Below are positions 1-7,458 of a stretch of 64,000 bases of DNA, piece after piece; within the stretch, counting starts at the first letter, position 1, and every line of letters starts with the position of its first letter. The notes beneath the pieces were generated by a model. That model searched no databases and was not told the origin of the DNA. It saw only the letters and a program-made list of their open reading frames with translations. The stretch is from contig JACPPI010000009.1 in the NCBI GenBank assembly GCA_016190985.1, positions 62,001 through 126,000 on the forward strand, in the 5' to 3' direction. The translations under genes and the position numbers were made by a program. The DNA comes from Opitutia bacterium. Lineage in GTDB: Bacteria > Verrucomicrobiota > Verrucomicrobiia > Opitutales > Opitutaceae.

Positions 1-321
1 GGCCTTGAGCCAGTAGACCAGCACCAGCAGCGCCGTGCCCGAGAGCCAGGTCGTGTAGGCCTCCCACTTGAACCAGTGCAGCTTCTCCGGCAGCGCCGCG
101 GGCGCGACGAGGTATTTCTGCGGGTTGTAGAACCCGCCGCCGTGCACGGCCCAGAGCTCGCCGCCCACGCCTTTTTTAGCGGCGTCGGAGCCGGGCGGCG
201 GCGCGTCGAGGCTGTTGTCGAGCCAGATGAAATAGAACGACGACCCGATCCACGCCACGCCGGCGATGATGTGCAGCCACCGCGCCAGCATGCTCAGGAA
301 TTCCAGGTAATGCGCGTCCAT
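1..321 (-). CDS. puuD: Urate hydroxylase PuuD, N-terminal part (gene cut by window edge)
   Basis: The 107 visible residues match the start of the PuuD family, membrane-bound urate oxidases whose N-terminal domain is followed by a cytochrome c domain. The first transmembrane helix carries WLHIIAGVAWIGSSFYFIWL, followed by the family blocks GGELWAVHGGGFYNPQKY and LHWFKWEAYTTW, and a second hydrophobic helix begins near residue 92. The protein is expected to oxidise urate to 5-hydroxyisourate in purine breakdown while passing electrons to the respiratory chain. The ATG at 319-321 precedes the conserved block by the usual short distance. The rest of the gene, including any haem domain, lies outside the window. 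Identification comes from remembered family motifs and is strong. Confidence 0.9.
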   Translation of the reverse strand, partial: MDAHYLEFLSMLARWLHIIAGVAWIGSSFYFIWLDNSLDAPPPGSDAAKKGVGGELWAVHGGGFYNPQKYLVAPAALPEKLHWFKWEAYTTWLSGTALLVLVYWLKA

Positions 322-613
322 GTCGGGTGCGCGCCATGCAAACAGCGCCCGCGCCGGAGGCAACGCCGATCAGCCGCTGCCACCGGCGCGCTTTTTCCGG
401 CAACGGCTGCGCAGCCGTCGCCCTCCCGGCATGTTAACCTGCCTTCATGCCAACGTCCCCGGAAGAGCGCAGGGTCAATCGGTCCGCGACCGCCAGGGCG
501 GCGGCGGACGGGCTGGATGCGCCGTGGCTCGGAGCCGCTCGGCGGGGCGGTTCGCTCCGACAGAGCCCGGATATCACAGGGCGCCGGTCCCACCCGTGCC
601 GATACTATCCCAG

Positions 614-838
614 ATGAGCATCACCGGATTTGCCGACGCGCCCCCCGATCCGATCAGGATCCTCCAGCCCTGCTCCGGCGGCTGCACCTGCTTTCGCGCG
701 CTGCCCGACGGCCACTCGCCGGACTTCGGGCTGTGCCTGAACCCCCTTTCTCCCTTGCACGGCTATCCGACCCGCGTTGATCAAGACTGCCCGTATTACC
801 AACCGAGCCAGTTGCCGGACAAACCTCATGCCGGCTGA
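614..838 (+). CDS. Small cysteine-rich hypothetical protein (74 aa)
   Basis: A 74-residue soluble protein with five cysteines (20, 24, 26, 41, 59) arranged as CSGGCTC, then FGLCLNP, then DCPYY. The spacing resembles small HiPIP-like or zinc-binding proteins in which a Cys is followed by NP/SP turns and an aromatic pair, so metal binding is plausible but unproven. There is no signal peptide or membrane segment. ATG 614 is the first start after in-frame sequence with no conserved look. The 292 bp between puuD and this gene (322-613) show no other gene, tRNA or clear terminator. The antisense frame is also open, but only this strand gives a patterned Cys distribution. Confidence 0.55.
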   Translation: MSITGFADAPPDPIRILQPCSGGCTCFRALPDGHSPDFGLCLNPLSPLHGYPTRVDQDCPYYQPSQLPDKPHAG

Positions 839-845
839 CCGCCGG

Positions 846-1796
846 CTATCCGCGCCAGTTGATCAGCCGCGCCGCCTGCACGAGGCACACGCAGTCCTCG
901 CCGTCCTCCGTGTGCAGCCAGTGCAGGTCGAGTCCGGGAAACGCCCGGTCCATCGCCGCGCGCAGGCCGCCCACCTCGAGCACCACGAGGCCGTGCGGCT
1001 GCAGCCGGTCGCGCGCCTGGCACAGGAGCTTGCGGATGATGTCGAGGCCGTCGCGGCCGCCGTCGAGCGCCATCGCCGGCTCCTGCTTGAATTCCGCCGG
1101 CAAATCGCGCAGCTCGCGCGTCGGCACATAGGGCGGATTGCTGAGGATGAGGTCGTATTTCACCGCCGGCACCGCGTCGAACACGTCCGAATGAAACAGC
1201 TTCACGCGCTTCGCGAGGCGGTGCGTGGCGACGTTGAACCGGGCCACCGCCAGGGCGTCGGGCGACAGCTCGCTGGCGTCGACCTTGGCCTCCGGGAACT
1301 GGTGCGCCAGCAAAATGGCGAGGCAGCCCGAGCCGGTGCAGACGTCCACCGCGCGCCTCACGGGCTTGTTCGCCGGCAGCCACTGCGGGATCTGCTCCGG
1401 CAGCAGTTCCAGGAAATACGAGCGCGGGATGATGACGCGCTCGTCGACGTGGAACCGGTGCTCGCCGAGGAAGGCTTCACGGGTCAGGTAGGCGGCCGGC
1501 ACATGCCCCGCAGTGCGGCGGCGGAACACCTCGGCCACGCGCGCCTGCTCTTCCGCCGTCAGCTTGCGCCTCAGCACCGCCGGCTTGCTGTCGAGCGGCA
1601 GGCCGAGCGTGCGGAGCAGCAGGTAGAGCGCCTCGTCGTGCGCGTTGGTCGCCACCTGCCCGAGCGCGACGCGGTGCTTCGCATAAAGTTTCTCCGCCTG
1701 GATGAGCCAGTCGCCGGGCGTCGCCAGTTTGCCGGGCCGAAGCCTGGGCGAAGGCCGGTCGCCCAAGGTCGCAGAGGCTGGGGCCCGCGCGGTCAT
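846..1796 (-). CDS. prmB: Protein-glutamine methyltransferase, PrmB type (316 aa)
   Basis: SAM-dependent N5-glutamine methyltransferase of the HemK/PrmB family, which methylates a Gln in a GGQ-like context; PrmB acts on ribosomal protein L3. Visible motifs are the PrmB-type block AAYLTREAFLGEHRFHVDER followed by VIIPRS (about residues 100-126), the SAM loop DVCTGSGCLAILLA (about 151-164) and the catalytic LSNPPYVP (about 218-225). The AYLT...VDER...PRS signature favours PrmB over PrmC. The start lies 4 bp after the stop of the rhomboid-like gene, so the two are probably co-transcribed. The first 25 residues are rich in Arg and Pro and look less conserved, so a later start is possible. Confidence 0.85.
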   Translation of the reverse strand: MTARAPASATLGDRPSPRLRPGKLATPGDWLIQAEKLYAKHRVALGQVATNAHDEALYLLLRTLGLPLDSKPAVLRRKLTAEEQARVAEVFRRRTAGHVPAAYLTREAFLGEHRFHVDERVIIPRSYFLELLPEQIPQWLPANKPVRRAVDVCTGSGCLAILLAHQFPEAKVDASELSPDALAVARFNVATHRLAKRVKLFHSDVFDAVPAVKYDLILSNPPYVPTRELRDLPAEFKQEPAMALDGGRDGLDIIRKLLCQARDRLQPHGLVVLEVGGLRAAMDRAFPGLDLHWLHTEDGEDCVCLVQAARLINWRG

Positions 1797-1799
1797 GGG

Positions 1800-2630
1800 T
1801 TATTTTTTATCCCCGGCCTTCGCGGCCGTGTGCACATGGTTGAAGAGGTGGTCGGCGCAATAGCACTCGTCGTTGCCGCACTTCGAGCAGTAGCGGAAAT
1901 CCATGTGCCGGTCGGTGAGGTCGGTCCTGCCGCAGACGGTGCAGCGGTGTCGCGGCTCGTTTTCATCCGCGCGGAAGGCGGCGCGGCGCACCTGCCGGTT
2001 CATGTGCCGGCGGCCGGTCTTGATGCGCTGCACGATGTCGCGGGTGAAGAAGAGCAGGAAGTTGCCCGTGGCCGCCAGCACCGTGAGCCGGGCGTTCCAG
2101 TCCCCGACCACGAAGGTGTAGGCGAAGCCCAGCCACATCACGAGGGCGAACCACTGGATCTTCACCGGCAGGATGAAAAACAGGTAGAGCTCGAAGTCGG
2201 GGTTCAAAAACGCGAAGGCCAGGAACACGGAAACGGCGAAGAACGCGTAGCCCGTCGCCTGGTTGGGGGTGAGGAACGAGACCGCGACGGTCAGGGCCCA
2301 GCCGACCAGGAAAAACAGGTTGAACCGGAACACGCCCCAGTGGCTCTCCAGCGCCTCGCTGATCATGTGGAAGAAATACCAGCTGATCGCCAGAAACAAG
2401 GCTCCGACCATGGTCAGCTGGCCGGACACCGGCGGCACGAAGGCGAAGGTGAACAGCCGCCAGAATTCCCCCTCCCGGACCAGCGCCGGCACGAGCAGGA
2501 TCCGCCCGAGGTCGAACCGCCCGAGCAGCGCGAAACCGAGGAACATCACCTGCCCGCCGATCAGGCAGAGGGCGAGACGGGGGATGGCGAAGCGCCCGAG
2601 CGCGCGTTCGAAGCGGTTGAAGAGACCCAT
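1800..2630 (-). CDS. Rhomboid-like membrane protein with C-terminal zinc ribbon (276 aa)
   Basis: A polytopic membrane protein with about six hydrophobic segments between residues 15 and 200, arranged like a Derlin or rhomboid fold. The typical rhomboid catalytic GxSG is not visible, so it is probably a pseudoprotease. After the membrane domain comes a Cys/His-rich tail with CTVCGRT, YCSKCGNDECYC and ADH, suggesting a zinc ribbon or treble clef that faces the cytoplasm. The gene follows the TPR gene by 6 bp and precedes prmB by 3 bp. Membrane protein recognition or quality control is a guess from fold only. Confidence 0.7.
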   Translation of the reverse strand: MGLFNRFERALGRFAIPRLALCLIGGQVMFLGFALLGRFDLGRILLVPALVREGEFWRLFTFAFVPPVSGQLTMVGALFLAISWYFFHMISEALESHWGVFRFNLFFLVGWALTVAVSFLTPNQATGYAFFAVSVFLAFAFLNPDFELYLFFILPVKIQWFALVMWLGFAYTFVVGDWNARLTVLAATGNFLLFFTRDIVQRIKTGRRHMNRQVRRAAFRADENEPRHRCTVCGRTDLTDRHMDFRYCSKCGNDECYCADHLFNHVHTAAKAGDKK

Positions 2631-2636
2631 GTCCGC

Positions 2637-3500
2637 CTACTTTGCCCCGGCCGCCGCGAGCGAGTCGAGCAAAGTCTGCTTCTGCTTCGCGAGCACCGGC
2701 TCCGTCACCGTGATCAGCAGGGCGCGGGCGTGGTCGCGGCGGCCCAGCTTGAGCAGCACGTTGGCGGCGTGGAGGCGCACGGTCTGCTGCTCGACGCCCG
2801 GCGACACGCGGGTTTCCAGCGCGCTCCAGGCCGCGAGCGCCGCGTCCCACTGCGGCGCCTCGAGGTCGTAGTAAGCCTCGGCGCTGCGGTAGGCGTAGGC
2901 GATGTGGGCCGGCGCCAGCTCGGCCGCGCGGGCGAAGGCCTCCAGCATCGCCTTGTCCAGCGCCGCCCGCGTGAACTGCCCGGTCTTGACGAAGTCGTCG
3001 CGCCCCTCCGCCAGCAGCTTGCCGAGATGGTAGTGATAGAGCGGCTCCTTCGGCTCCAGCTCGATTGCGGCCGTGAGCCACGGCAGCGCCTCGGCCACCT
3101 TTCCGTCCTCCGCGAGGAAACGGGCCAGCTCGTTCTTCACGACCGGGATTTCCGCGTCGAGCTTGTTGGCCTTGAGCAGAATCCCGACCGCCTCGCGCGT
3201 CATGCCCACCCGGCCGAGCAGCAGGCCGTAGGCGACATAGGCCGGCGCGAAGTCCGGGCTTTTCTGGATGAGCACGTCGTAGCTGTGGATGACGCTCTGC
3301 AGCTCGCCGCGCAGCCGCGCCTCGTCGAGCTGGTCGCCTTCCTTCTCGACGCGGGCCAGGATATCGCGCTGCCGCGCCACGATGTCCTTGAGGGCCCTTT
3401 CCGCCAAGGTCTCGGCGCGGGGCGGCGTGTCAGCGGCGGCCAGGAACGGCCCGGCCAGCAGGCCGGCGGCCAGCGCGAAGGTTTGGAGGAATATCCGCAT
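2637..3500 (-). CDS. Exported TPR-repeat protein (287 aa)
   Basis: An N-terminal signal peptide (about residues 1-23, ending ...AAADT) is followed by an alpha-helical protein with several tetratricopeptide repeats between residues 70 and 270, for example around PAYVAYGLLLGRVG and PLYHYHLGKLLAEG. TPRs bind partner proteins, so a periplasmic scaffold role is likely but the partner is unknown. It is the first gene of a tight minus-strand run with the rhomboid-like gene and prmB. Its promoter should lie in the 137 bp before the vsr start (3501-3637), where nothing else is evident. Confidence 0.75.
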   Translation of the reverse strand: MRIFLQTFALAAGLLAGPFLAAADTPPRAETLAERALKDIVARQRDILARVEKEGDQLDEARLRGELQSVIHSYDVLIQKSPDFAPAYVAYGLLLGRVGMTREAVGILLKANKLDAEIPVVKNELARFLAEDGKVAEALPWLTAAIELEPKEPLYHYHLGKLLAEGRDDFVKTGQFTRAALDKAMLEAFARAAELAPAHIAYAYRSAEAYYDLEAPQWDAALAAWSALETRVSPGVEQQTVRLHAANVLLKLGRRDHARALLITVTEPVLAKQKQTLLDSLAAAGAK

Positions 3501-3637
3501 GCGCCTACGACACGGACGGCGGCGGAACGTTCAAGGTTTAACAGTTTTTGCGCAGGCAATATTCTCTTTCCCGCCAACGATAGGCCGGGTTGTCATTTTT
3601 CTTTTCTGATGCCCAGTGGCTAGGTCATCTTGGCTCC

Positions 3638-4075
3638 ATGGCGACGCGCCGCAGTCATAATCCCATGTCCCCAAAGGCGCGTAGTCGACACATGGCAAAA
3701 ATCCGCAGTCGTGATACGAAGCCAGAGCTCGCCGTTCGCCGGGCCCTGCGGTTGCTGGGGTTTAAGTTCCGGTCTGGCAATACAACCGTTGCTCGCCTTC
3801 CGGGGCGCCCAGATTTCGTGTTAAGCGACCGGGCGACAGTATTGTTTGTTCACGGGTGTTTTTGGCACCGGCACATGAATTGCGCCGCAAACAGAACCCC
3901 AAAGACCAACATTGCCTTTTGGCGGAAAAAATTTGCGGGCAATATCGCGAGGGATCGCAAGGCCACGCGTGAATTACGAAGGCTTGGATGGCGTGTCTTG
4001 ACCCTGTGGGAATGCCAAACTGGATCGCAAAACCACCTGCTTCAGCTTCTGGACCGCAAACTAGCCGCCACCTAA
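3638..4075 (+). CDS. vsr: Very short patch repair endonuclease Vsr (145 aa)
   Basis: Vsr nicks beside T:G mismatches that arise by deamination of 5-methylcytosine, protecting sites modified by a C5 methyltransferase. The signatures are all present: MSPKARSRHMAKIRSRDTKP near the N terminus, the active-site stretch LPGRPDFV with catalytic Asp, the zinc/His motif GCFWHRHMNC, and the closing GWRVLTLWEC. ATG 3638 gives 145 residues, normal for the family; a longer frame from 3590 adds unconserved residues. The 3' end overlaps the end of the convergent nuclease gene by 15 bp. The partner methyltransferase is 0.6 kb downstream on the other strand. Confidence 0.95.
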   Translation: MATRRSHNPMSPKARSRHMAKIRSRDTKPELAVRRALRLLGFKFRSGNTTVARLPGRPDFVLSDRATVLFVHGCFWHRHMNCAANRTPKTNIAFWRKKFAGNIARDRKATRELRRLGWRVLTLWECQTGSQNHLLQLLDRKLAAT

Positions 4076-4672
4076 CTTCGCCATGTAGTCGCCTACCATG
4101 GCTAGAATTTGTTCACGCGATTGCTTGGCCGGTTTAAGCCGTCTGGCCCACGCGCGACCAGGATGCAGTTCGTCCCAGAGCGGTCGCATCCCTTTGTGCC
4201 TCCCCTTGCCCGGGTCATTGTTGCCAAAGCCTTCGACCACCTGATTCCACAGAGGCGAAAATCGCTGGATTAACAAAGTCTCACCCAAACCAATCCAAAT
4301 ATCATCAACCGCCAGATAACGGCACCCGAATTCCGTCACTTTTAGGTCGCTTGTCGCCGCTATACTCTCCGCGTGTTTATGGAGACGCGCGCTCAATGCG
4401 TGGCTATCAAGCGATGCATCGGTAGTCAGCCCCTTGCGCCCACCTTGGGGAATGGCTTTCCCGATATAGATCGGATGCTTGGGGTCCTTCCGATTCAGCG
4501 CCGATAGCGCGGCATATGGCGCGAATTGCCCCGAATAATAGATGGCATACACCCCCGCGCCCTTGAACTTTGGCAAGTCACCCAGCTTTACCGCTTTCGT
4601 CGCCATCAGCGCATCGATCACGCTTTTGCCGAGATTGGTTTTATCCAGTGGATTGAAGAGGTCTTGGGACAT
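4061..4672 (-). CDS. Type II restriction endonuclease, Eco29kI family (GIY-YIG) (203 aa)
   Basis: Resembles the Eco29kI family of GIY-YIG nucleases. The N terminus has the family start FNPLDKTNLGKSVIDAL; the nuclease core has GVYAIYYSG (GIY-like), HPIYIGKAIP (YIG-like), a following GGRKG and a later Arg-rich helix, then the catalytic-type Glu in GLGETLLIQRFSPLWNQVV with the terminal Asn. Eco29kI cuts CCGCGG; whether this enzyme shares that site is not visible. ATG 4672 starts exactly at the family N terminus and lies 32 bp inside the end of the methyltransferase gene, so the two are translated together. It ends convergent with vsr, overlapping by 15 bp. Confidence 0.9.
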   Translation of the reverse strand: MSQDLFNPLDKTNLGKSVIDALMATKAVKLGDLPKFKGAGVYAIYYSGQFAPYAALSALNRKDPKHPIYIGKAIPQGGRKGLTTDASLDSHALSARLHKHAESIAATSDLKVTEFGCRYLAVDDIWIGLGETLLIQRFSPLWNQVVEGFGNNDPGKGRHKGMRPLWDELHPGRAWARRLKPAKQSREQILAMVGDYMAKLGGG

Positions 4673-5804
4673 GGGCTTGAAGTTTTGCGCGGATAGAGGC
4701 CGCGACGACTCGCGCAAGCTCGACTGGAACGGCGTTACCTAACTGCCGCATTGCCTCCGTCCATGACCCGAAGAAGCGGTAATCATCTGGAAAAGTTTGC
4801 AGGCGCGCAGATTCGCGGATGGAAAAGTAGCGACATGCTCCATCGACATACCGCAACATGTTTTCCCCGCCAGGCACGCCGTGATCACCGGCTTTGAGTG
4901 CTTTGGCTGGTTCATCAATTGGGCTTCCTGTGTGACCTGGATATGGTCGCGCACCAAGCTGTAGACGGTGGTTCGAATCAACATTGTCCACCGTGGGTTC
5001 GATTAGGCCCGCAAGGGCGTCTCTCACGGTTCGCCAACGATCGCCAAGGCTGAAAAGTTCCGCTTCGGCCAATTGCTGGATTTTGCGGGCTTGTTTCGAT
5101 GCGCTCAATTGGCGCGGCTGTTGGATGCCGTGTTCCCACCAGTAAGATCCCGTGACATGTTTGGCGCGCAGTAGGTCATCTCGCGTGTGCGTTCTCCTCG
5201 GGAAACTCCAGCCTGCGTCCACGTCGTGTCTAAACCCGACGAAGAATACCCGGTGTCTTTGTTGAGGCACTCCGTAATCTGCCGCATTCGCCAAATTGAT
5301 AGTAACGCGGTAAGTTAACTCTCCTGTGCGTTCACGCTGTGTGTGGTGTCGTTCAAGGCGCCGGAAGTTTGTTTCCCAGTCTACATTGCATGACACCGGG
5401 AACTCCGGGTGCATTAGTTGCAGCCGGATATACTCAACATAGCCGCGAAATGCGGGACGAAGCAGCCCTCGCACATTTTCGAACATGAATGCTTGTGGTC
5501 GCAGGACTCTTACGGCCCGGACTGCTTCCGGAAACATATCGCGGTGATCCTGCTGACCGCGAGCTTTGCCACCCATGGAGAATGGCTGGCATGGTGGGCC
5601 TCCGGCCACGAAAGCGACTGGTCCATAGGCGGAAAAATCCACGTTTTGAACATCACCTTTCACAACATTCCACTGAGGGCGATTTGCACGAAGGGTTGCG
5701 CAGGCGTCCGCATCACGCTCAAATAAAGCTGCCGTATCAAATCCCGCGCCCTCCAAACCTAACGCGAGACCGCCAGCCCCTGAGAATAGCTCTATCGAAC
5801 GCAT
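4641..5804 (-). CDS. DNA (cytosine-5) methyltransferase (387 aa)
   Basis: A type II C5 methyltransferase that protects the host from the adjacent nuclease. Motifs in order: I FSGAGGLALG (residues 7-16), IV with the catalytic Cys GGPPCQPFS (about 68-76), VI FENVRG (about 106-111), VIII QRHRVFFVGFR (about 180-190), a target-recognition region of about 100 residues, and X RQLGNAVPVELARVVA near the C terminus. The gene is the first of a methyltransferase-nuclease pair, an order that lets protection appear before cleavage. Base composition is visibly lower in GC than the flanking genes, suggesting acquisition by transfer. Only about 50 bp separate it from the PAP2 gene stop. Confidence 0.95.
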   Translation of the reverse strand: MRSIELFSGAGGLALGLEGAGFDTAALFERDADACATLRANRPQWNVVKGDVQNVDFSAYGPVAFVAGGPPCQPFSMGGKARGQQDHRDMFPEAVRAVRVLRPQAFMFENVRGLLRPAFRGYVEYIRLQLMHPEFPVSCNVDWETNFRRLERHHTQRERTGELTYRVTINLANAADYGVPQQRHRVFFVGFRHDVDAGWSFPRRTHTRDDLLRAKHVTGSYWWEHGIQQPRQLSASKQARKIQQLAEAELFSLGDRWRTVRDALAGLIEPTVDNVDSNHRLQLGARPYPGHTGSPIDEPAKALKAGDHGVPGGENMLRYVDGACRYFSIRESARLQTFPDDYRFFGSWTEAMRQLGNAVPVELARVVAASIRAKLQAHVPRPLQSTG

Positions 5805-5854
5805 ATTGTGACGTTAGTTTGATGTCCGCCTAAAAGTCGAGCGCATCAAAAGCA

Positions 5855-6553
5855 CTATGCGGCCGCCGGCGCGAGGCGCAGGACGCGCCGCCAGACCAGC
5901 ACCACCAGCCAGGCCACGAGCATCGTCGTCAGGGTGTGGCTGAGGTAATGCGCGCCCTTCAGCATCTGATACAAACCCATCCACCAACCGAGGCCGAGGC
6001 CAAGCGCGAGGACGCCATTGCGCCAGCGGCGCGAGGTCCGCACCGCCAGCAGGCCGAGCAGGGCGAAGCCGCCGCTGGCATGGCCGGCGGGAAAACAGCC
6101 GCCGCGCCGCGCGGGGCGGTCGTCCGCCGGAAAGGGTTCGCAGAGTTTCGCGTAGGCCACGTCGCCGCCATAGCGCCGGATTTCCGAGGGACAGAAAACA
6201 TTGGTGTATTTCTTCCCGAGTCCGGCCAGCGCGGGCACGGTCGCGATGACCAGCACGCCGAGCCACAGCCCGCGACGGTCGAGCCGCCACCGGTCGCGCC
6301 AGCGGGCCGGACCGGCGGCGAGCGCCAGCGCCGTGAGGGCGACGGCCCACACGAGCGCCTTGGGGCCGTTGTAGAACACGAGCCGGCCGAGCGGCGCGGA
6401 GGCATCCACCAGCCAGCGGTGTTCGGCGAAGCTGTAGAAACGGTCCTGCAGCGCGAGGTCGAGCGGGGTGAACTCGAACAGCGCGAGCACCCCGGCCAGC
6501 ACTCCGACGGCGATCCAAAGCGGGCGAAGGGTGGCGACCGGACCGGGACTCAT
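5855..6553 (-). CDS. PAP2-family membrane phosphatase (232 aa)
   Basis: An integral membrane phosphatase of the PAP2 superfamily with about five to six hydrophobic segments. The three active-site blocks are recognisable in the variant form seen in lipid-phosphate enzymes: KKYTNVFCPSEIRRYGG, then CFPAGHASGGF holding the catalytic His, then GAHYLSHTL with the second His. Likely substrates are undecaprenyl pyrophosphate, phosphatidyl phosphates or lipid A phosphates; the sequence does not decide. ATG 6553 overlaps the stop of the preceding beta-barrel-like gene by 4 bp, so it is the last gene of an envelope operon with the LTA-synthase-like enzyme. Confidence 0.85.
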   Translation of the reverse strand: MSPGPVATLRPLWIAVGVLAGVLALFEFTPLDLALQDRFYSFAEHRWLVDASAPLGRLVFYNGPKALVWAVALTALALAAGPARWRDRWRLDRRGLWLGVLVIATVPALAGLGKKYTNVFCPSEIRRYGGDVAYAKLCEPFPADDRPARRGGCFPAGHASGGFALLGLLAVRTSRRWRNGVLALGLGLGWWMGLYQMLKGAHYLSHTLTTMLVAWLVVLVWRRVLRLAPAAA

Positions 6554-7458
6554 GGCCCCGAGGCCGGCTCGTTCTTCCGGCCGAGCAAGCGTTTGAAATC
6601 GAAGTTCACGCGCAGCTTGACGTTGAGCCCGAGGTCGTTGCCGTCCGGCCCGCGGGAGAAGCGGAGGCCGACGCCGAGCAGCCATTTGCCTTTGCTGTTG
6701 AAGGTGTATTTCGCCGGCAGCACCCACACCACGCTCGGCCGGAGCGCGTAGACGTTGCGGTTGACGTCGGCCGTGAACCGGGTGGTCGCGTAGGCGGCCT
6801 CCAGCGCGTAGATCGCCGTTCCGCGATCCCACAGGAGGCCACTGGAAACGTTGACCGAGTCGTCCCCCAGCTCGTTTTTTTCCAATTTTCCCCGCGCGGA
6901 CACCTTGGTCACATCATCCCAGCCGGCGCCGCCGAAAACCCGCCAGCCGGGCGCGCCAGCCAGCGGACGGGACGTGGTGATGAAAGGCGCGATATGCCGC
7001 AACCCATCGGTCACGTCGATGGGCGGGCTGCCGATGGGCTTGGCGAAGTCGAGCCCGACGGCAGTGTCCCAGCCCGGGGTGAAACCCTCGCCGAGCCGGT
7101 ATTTGGTGCCGAGACGGAACGTGGAAAACCCGCTTTCCGCGAAAAAGCCCTTGGCTTTCAGGCCGTGGGAAAAATAGGCGTCCACCTCGGCGGTCGCTTC
7201 CCAGCGGGTGGTGAGGCCGTAGCGGAAACCCAGCACGGTGCGCAGGTTGTCGCGCTTGGTGAGATCCCCGAGGCGGGGATGGACGATCAGACGGAGGGAA
7301 TTCTTTTTTTCCGTGCGCGGCAGGGCGCTGTTGAAGATGCCGCGGACGCGCAGGTCGTTGTCCGAAGGCTTCTCGTTGGCGGGCGGGGTTTCGGCGGCCG
7401 GGGCAAGCTTGCTGAGCAGCATCAGCCCCACCAGCCAATGTCGTGCGTGGTTTTTCAT
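6550..7458 (-). CDS. Predicted outer-membrane beta-barrel-like protein (302 aa)
   Basis: A signal peptide (MKNHARHWLVGLMLLSKLAP, cleaved about residue 22) is followed by alternating amphipathic stretches such as SLRLIVHPRLGD, FRYGLTTRWEATAEVDAYF, FRLGTKYRLGEGF and a final LGLNVKLRVNFDF, typical of an outer-membrane barrel. No enzymatic motif is seen. It starts and ends with 4-bp overlaps with its neighbours, so it is translated together with the LTA-synthase-like and PAP2 proteins. An envelope role linked to their lipid or glycan product is inferred from context only. Confidence 0.6.
   Translation of the reverse strand: MKNHARHWLVGLMLLSKLAPAAETPPANEKPSDNDLRVRGIFNSALPRTEKKNSLRLIVHPRLGDLTKRDNLRTVLGFRYGLTTRWEATAEVDAYFSHGLKAKGFFAESGFSTFRLGTKYRLGEGFTPGWDTAVGLDFAKPIGSPPIDVTDGLRHIAPFITTSRPLAGAPGWRVFGGAGWDDVTKVSARGKLEKNELGDDSVNVSSGLLWDRGTAIYALEAAYATTRFTADVNRNVYALRPSVVWVLPAKYTFNSKGKWLLGVGLRFSRGPDGNDLGLNVKLRVNFDFKRLLGRKNEPASGP

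Noticed and set aside
777-3623. A very long open plus-strand frame opposite prmB, the rhomboid-like gene and the TPR gene
   Set aside because: Its product is Arg/Glu/Ala-rich without motifs and runs antisense to three genes with clear family signatures; a by-product of high GC.
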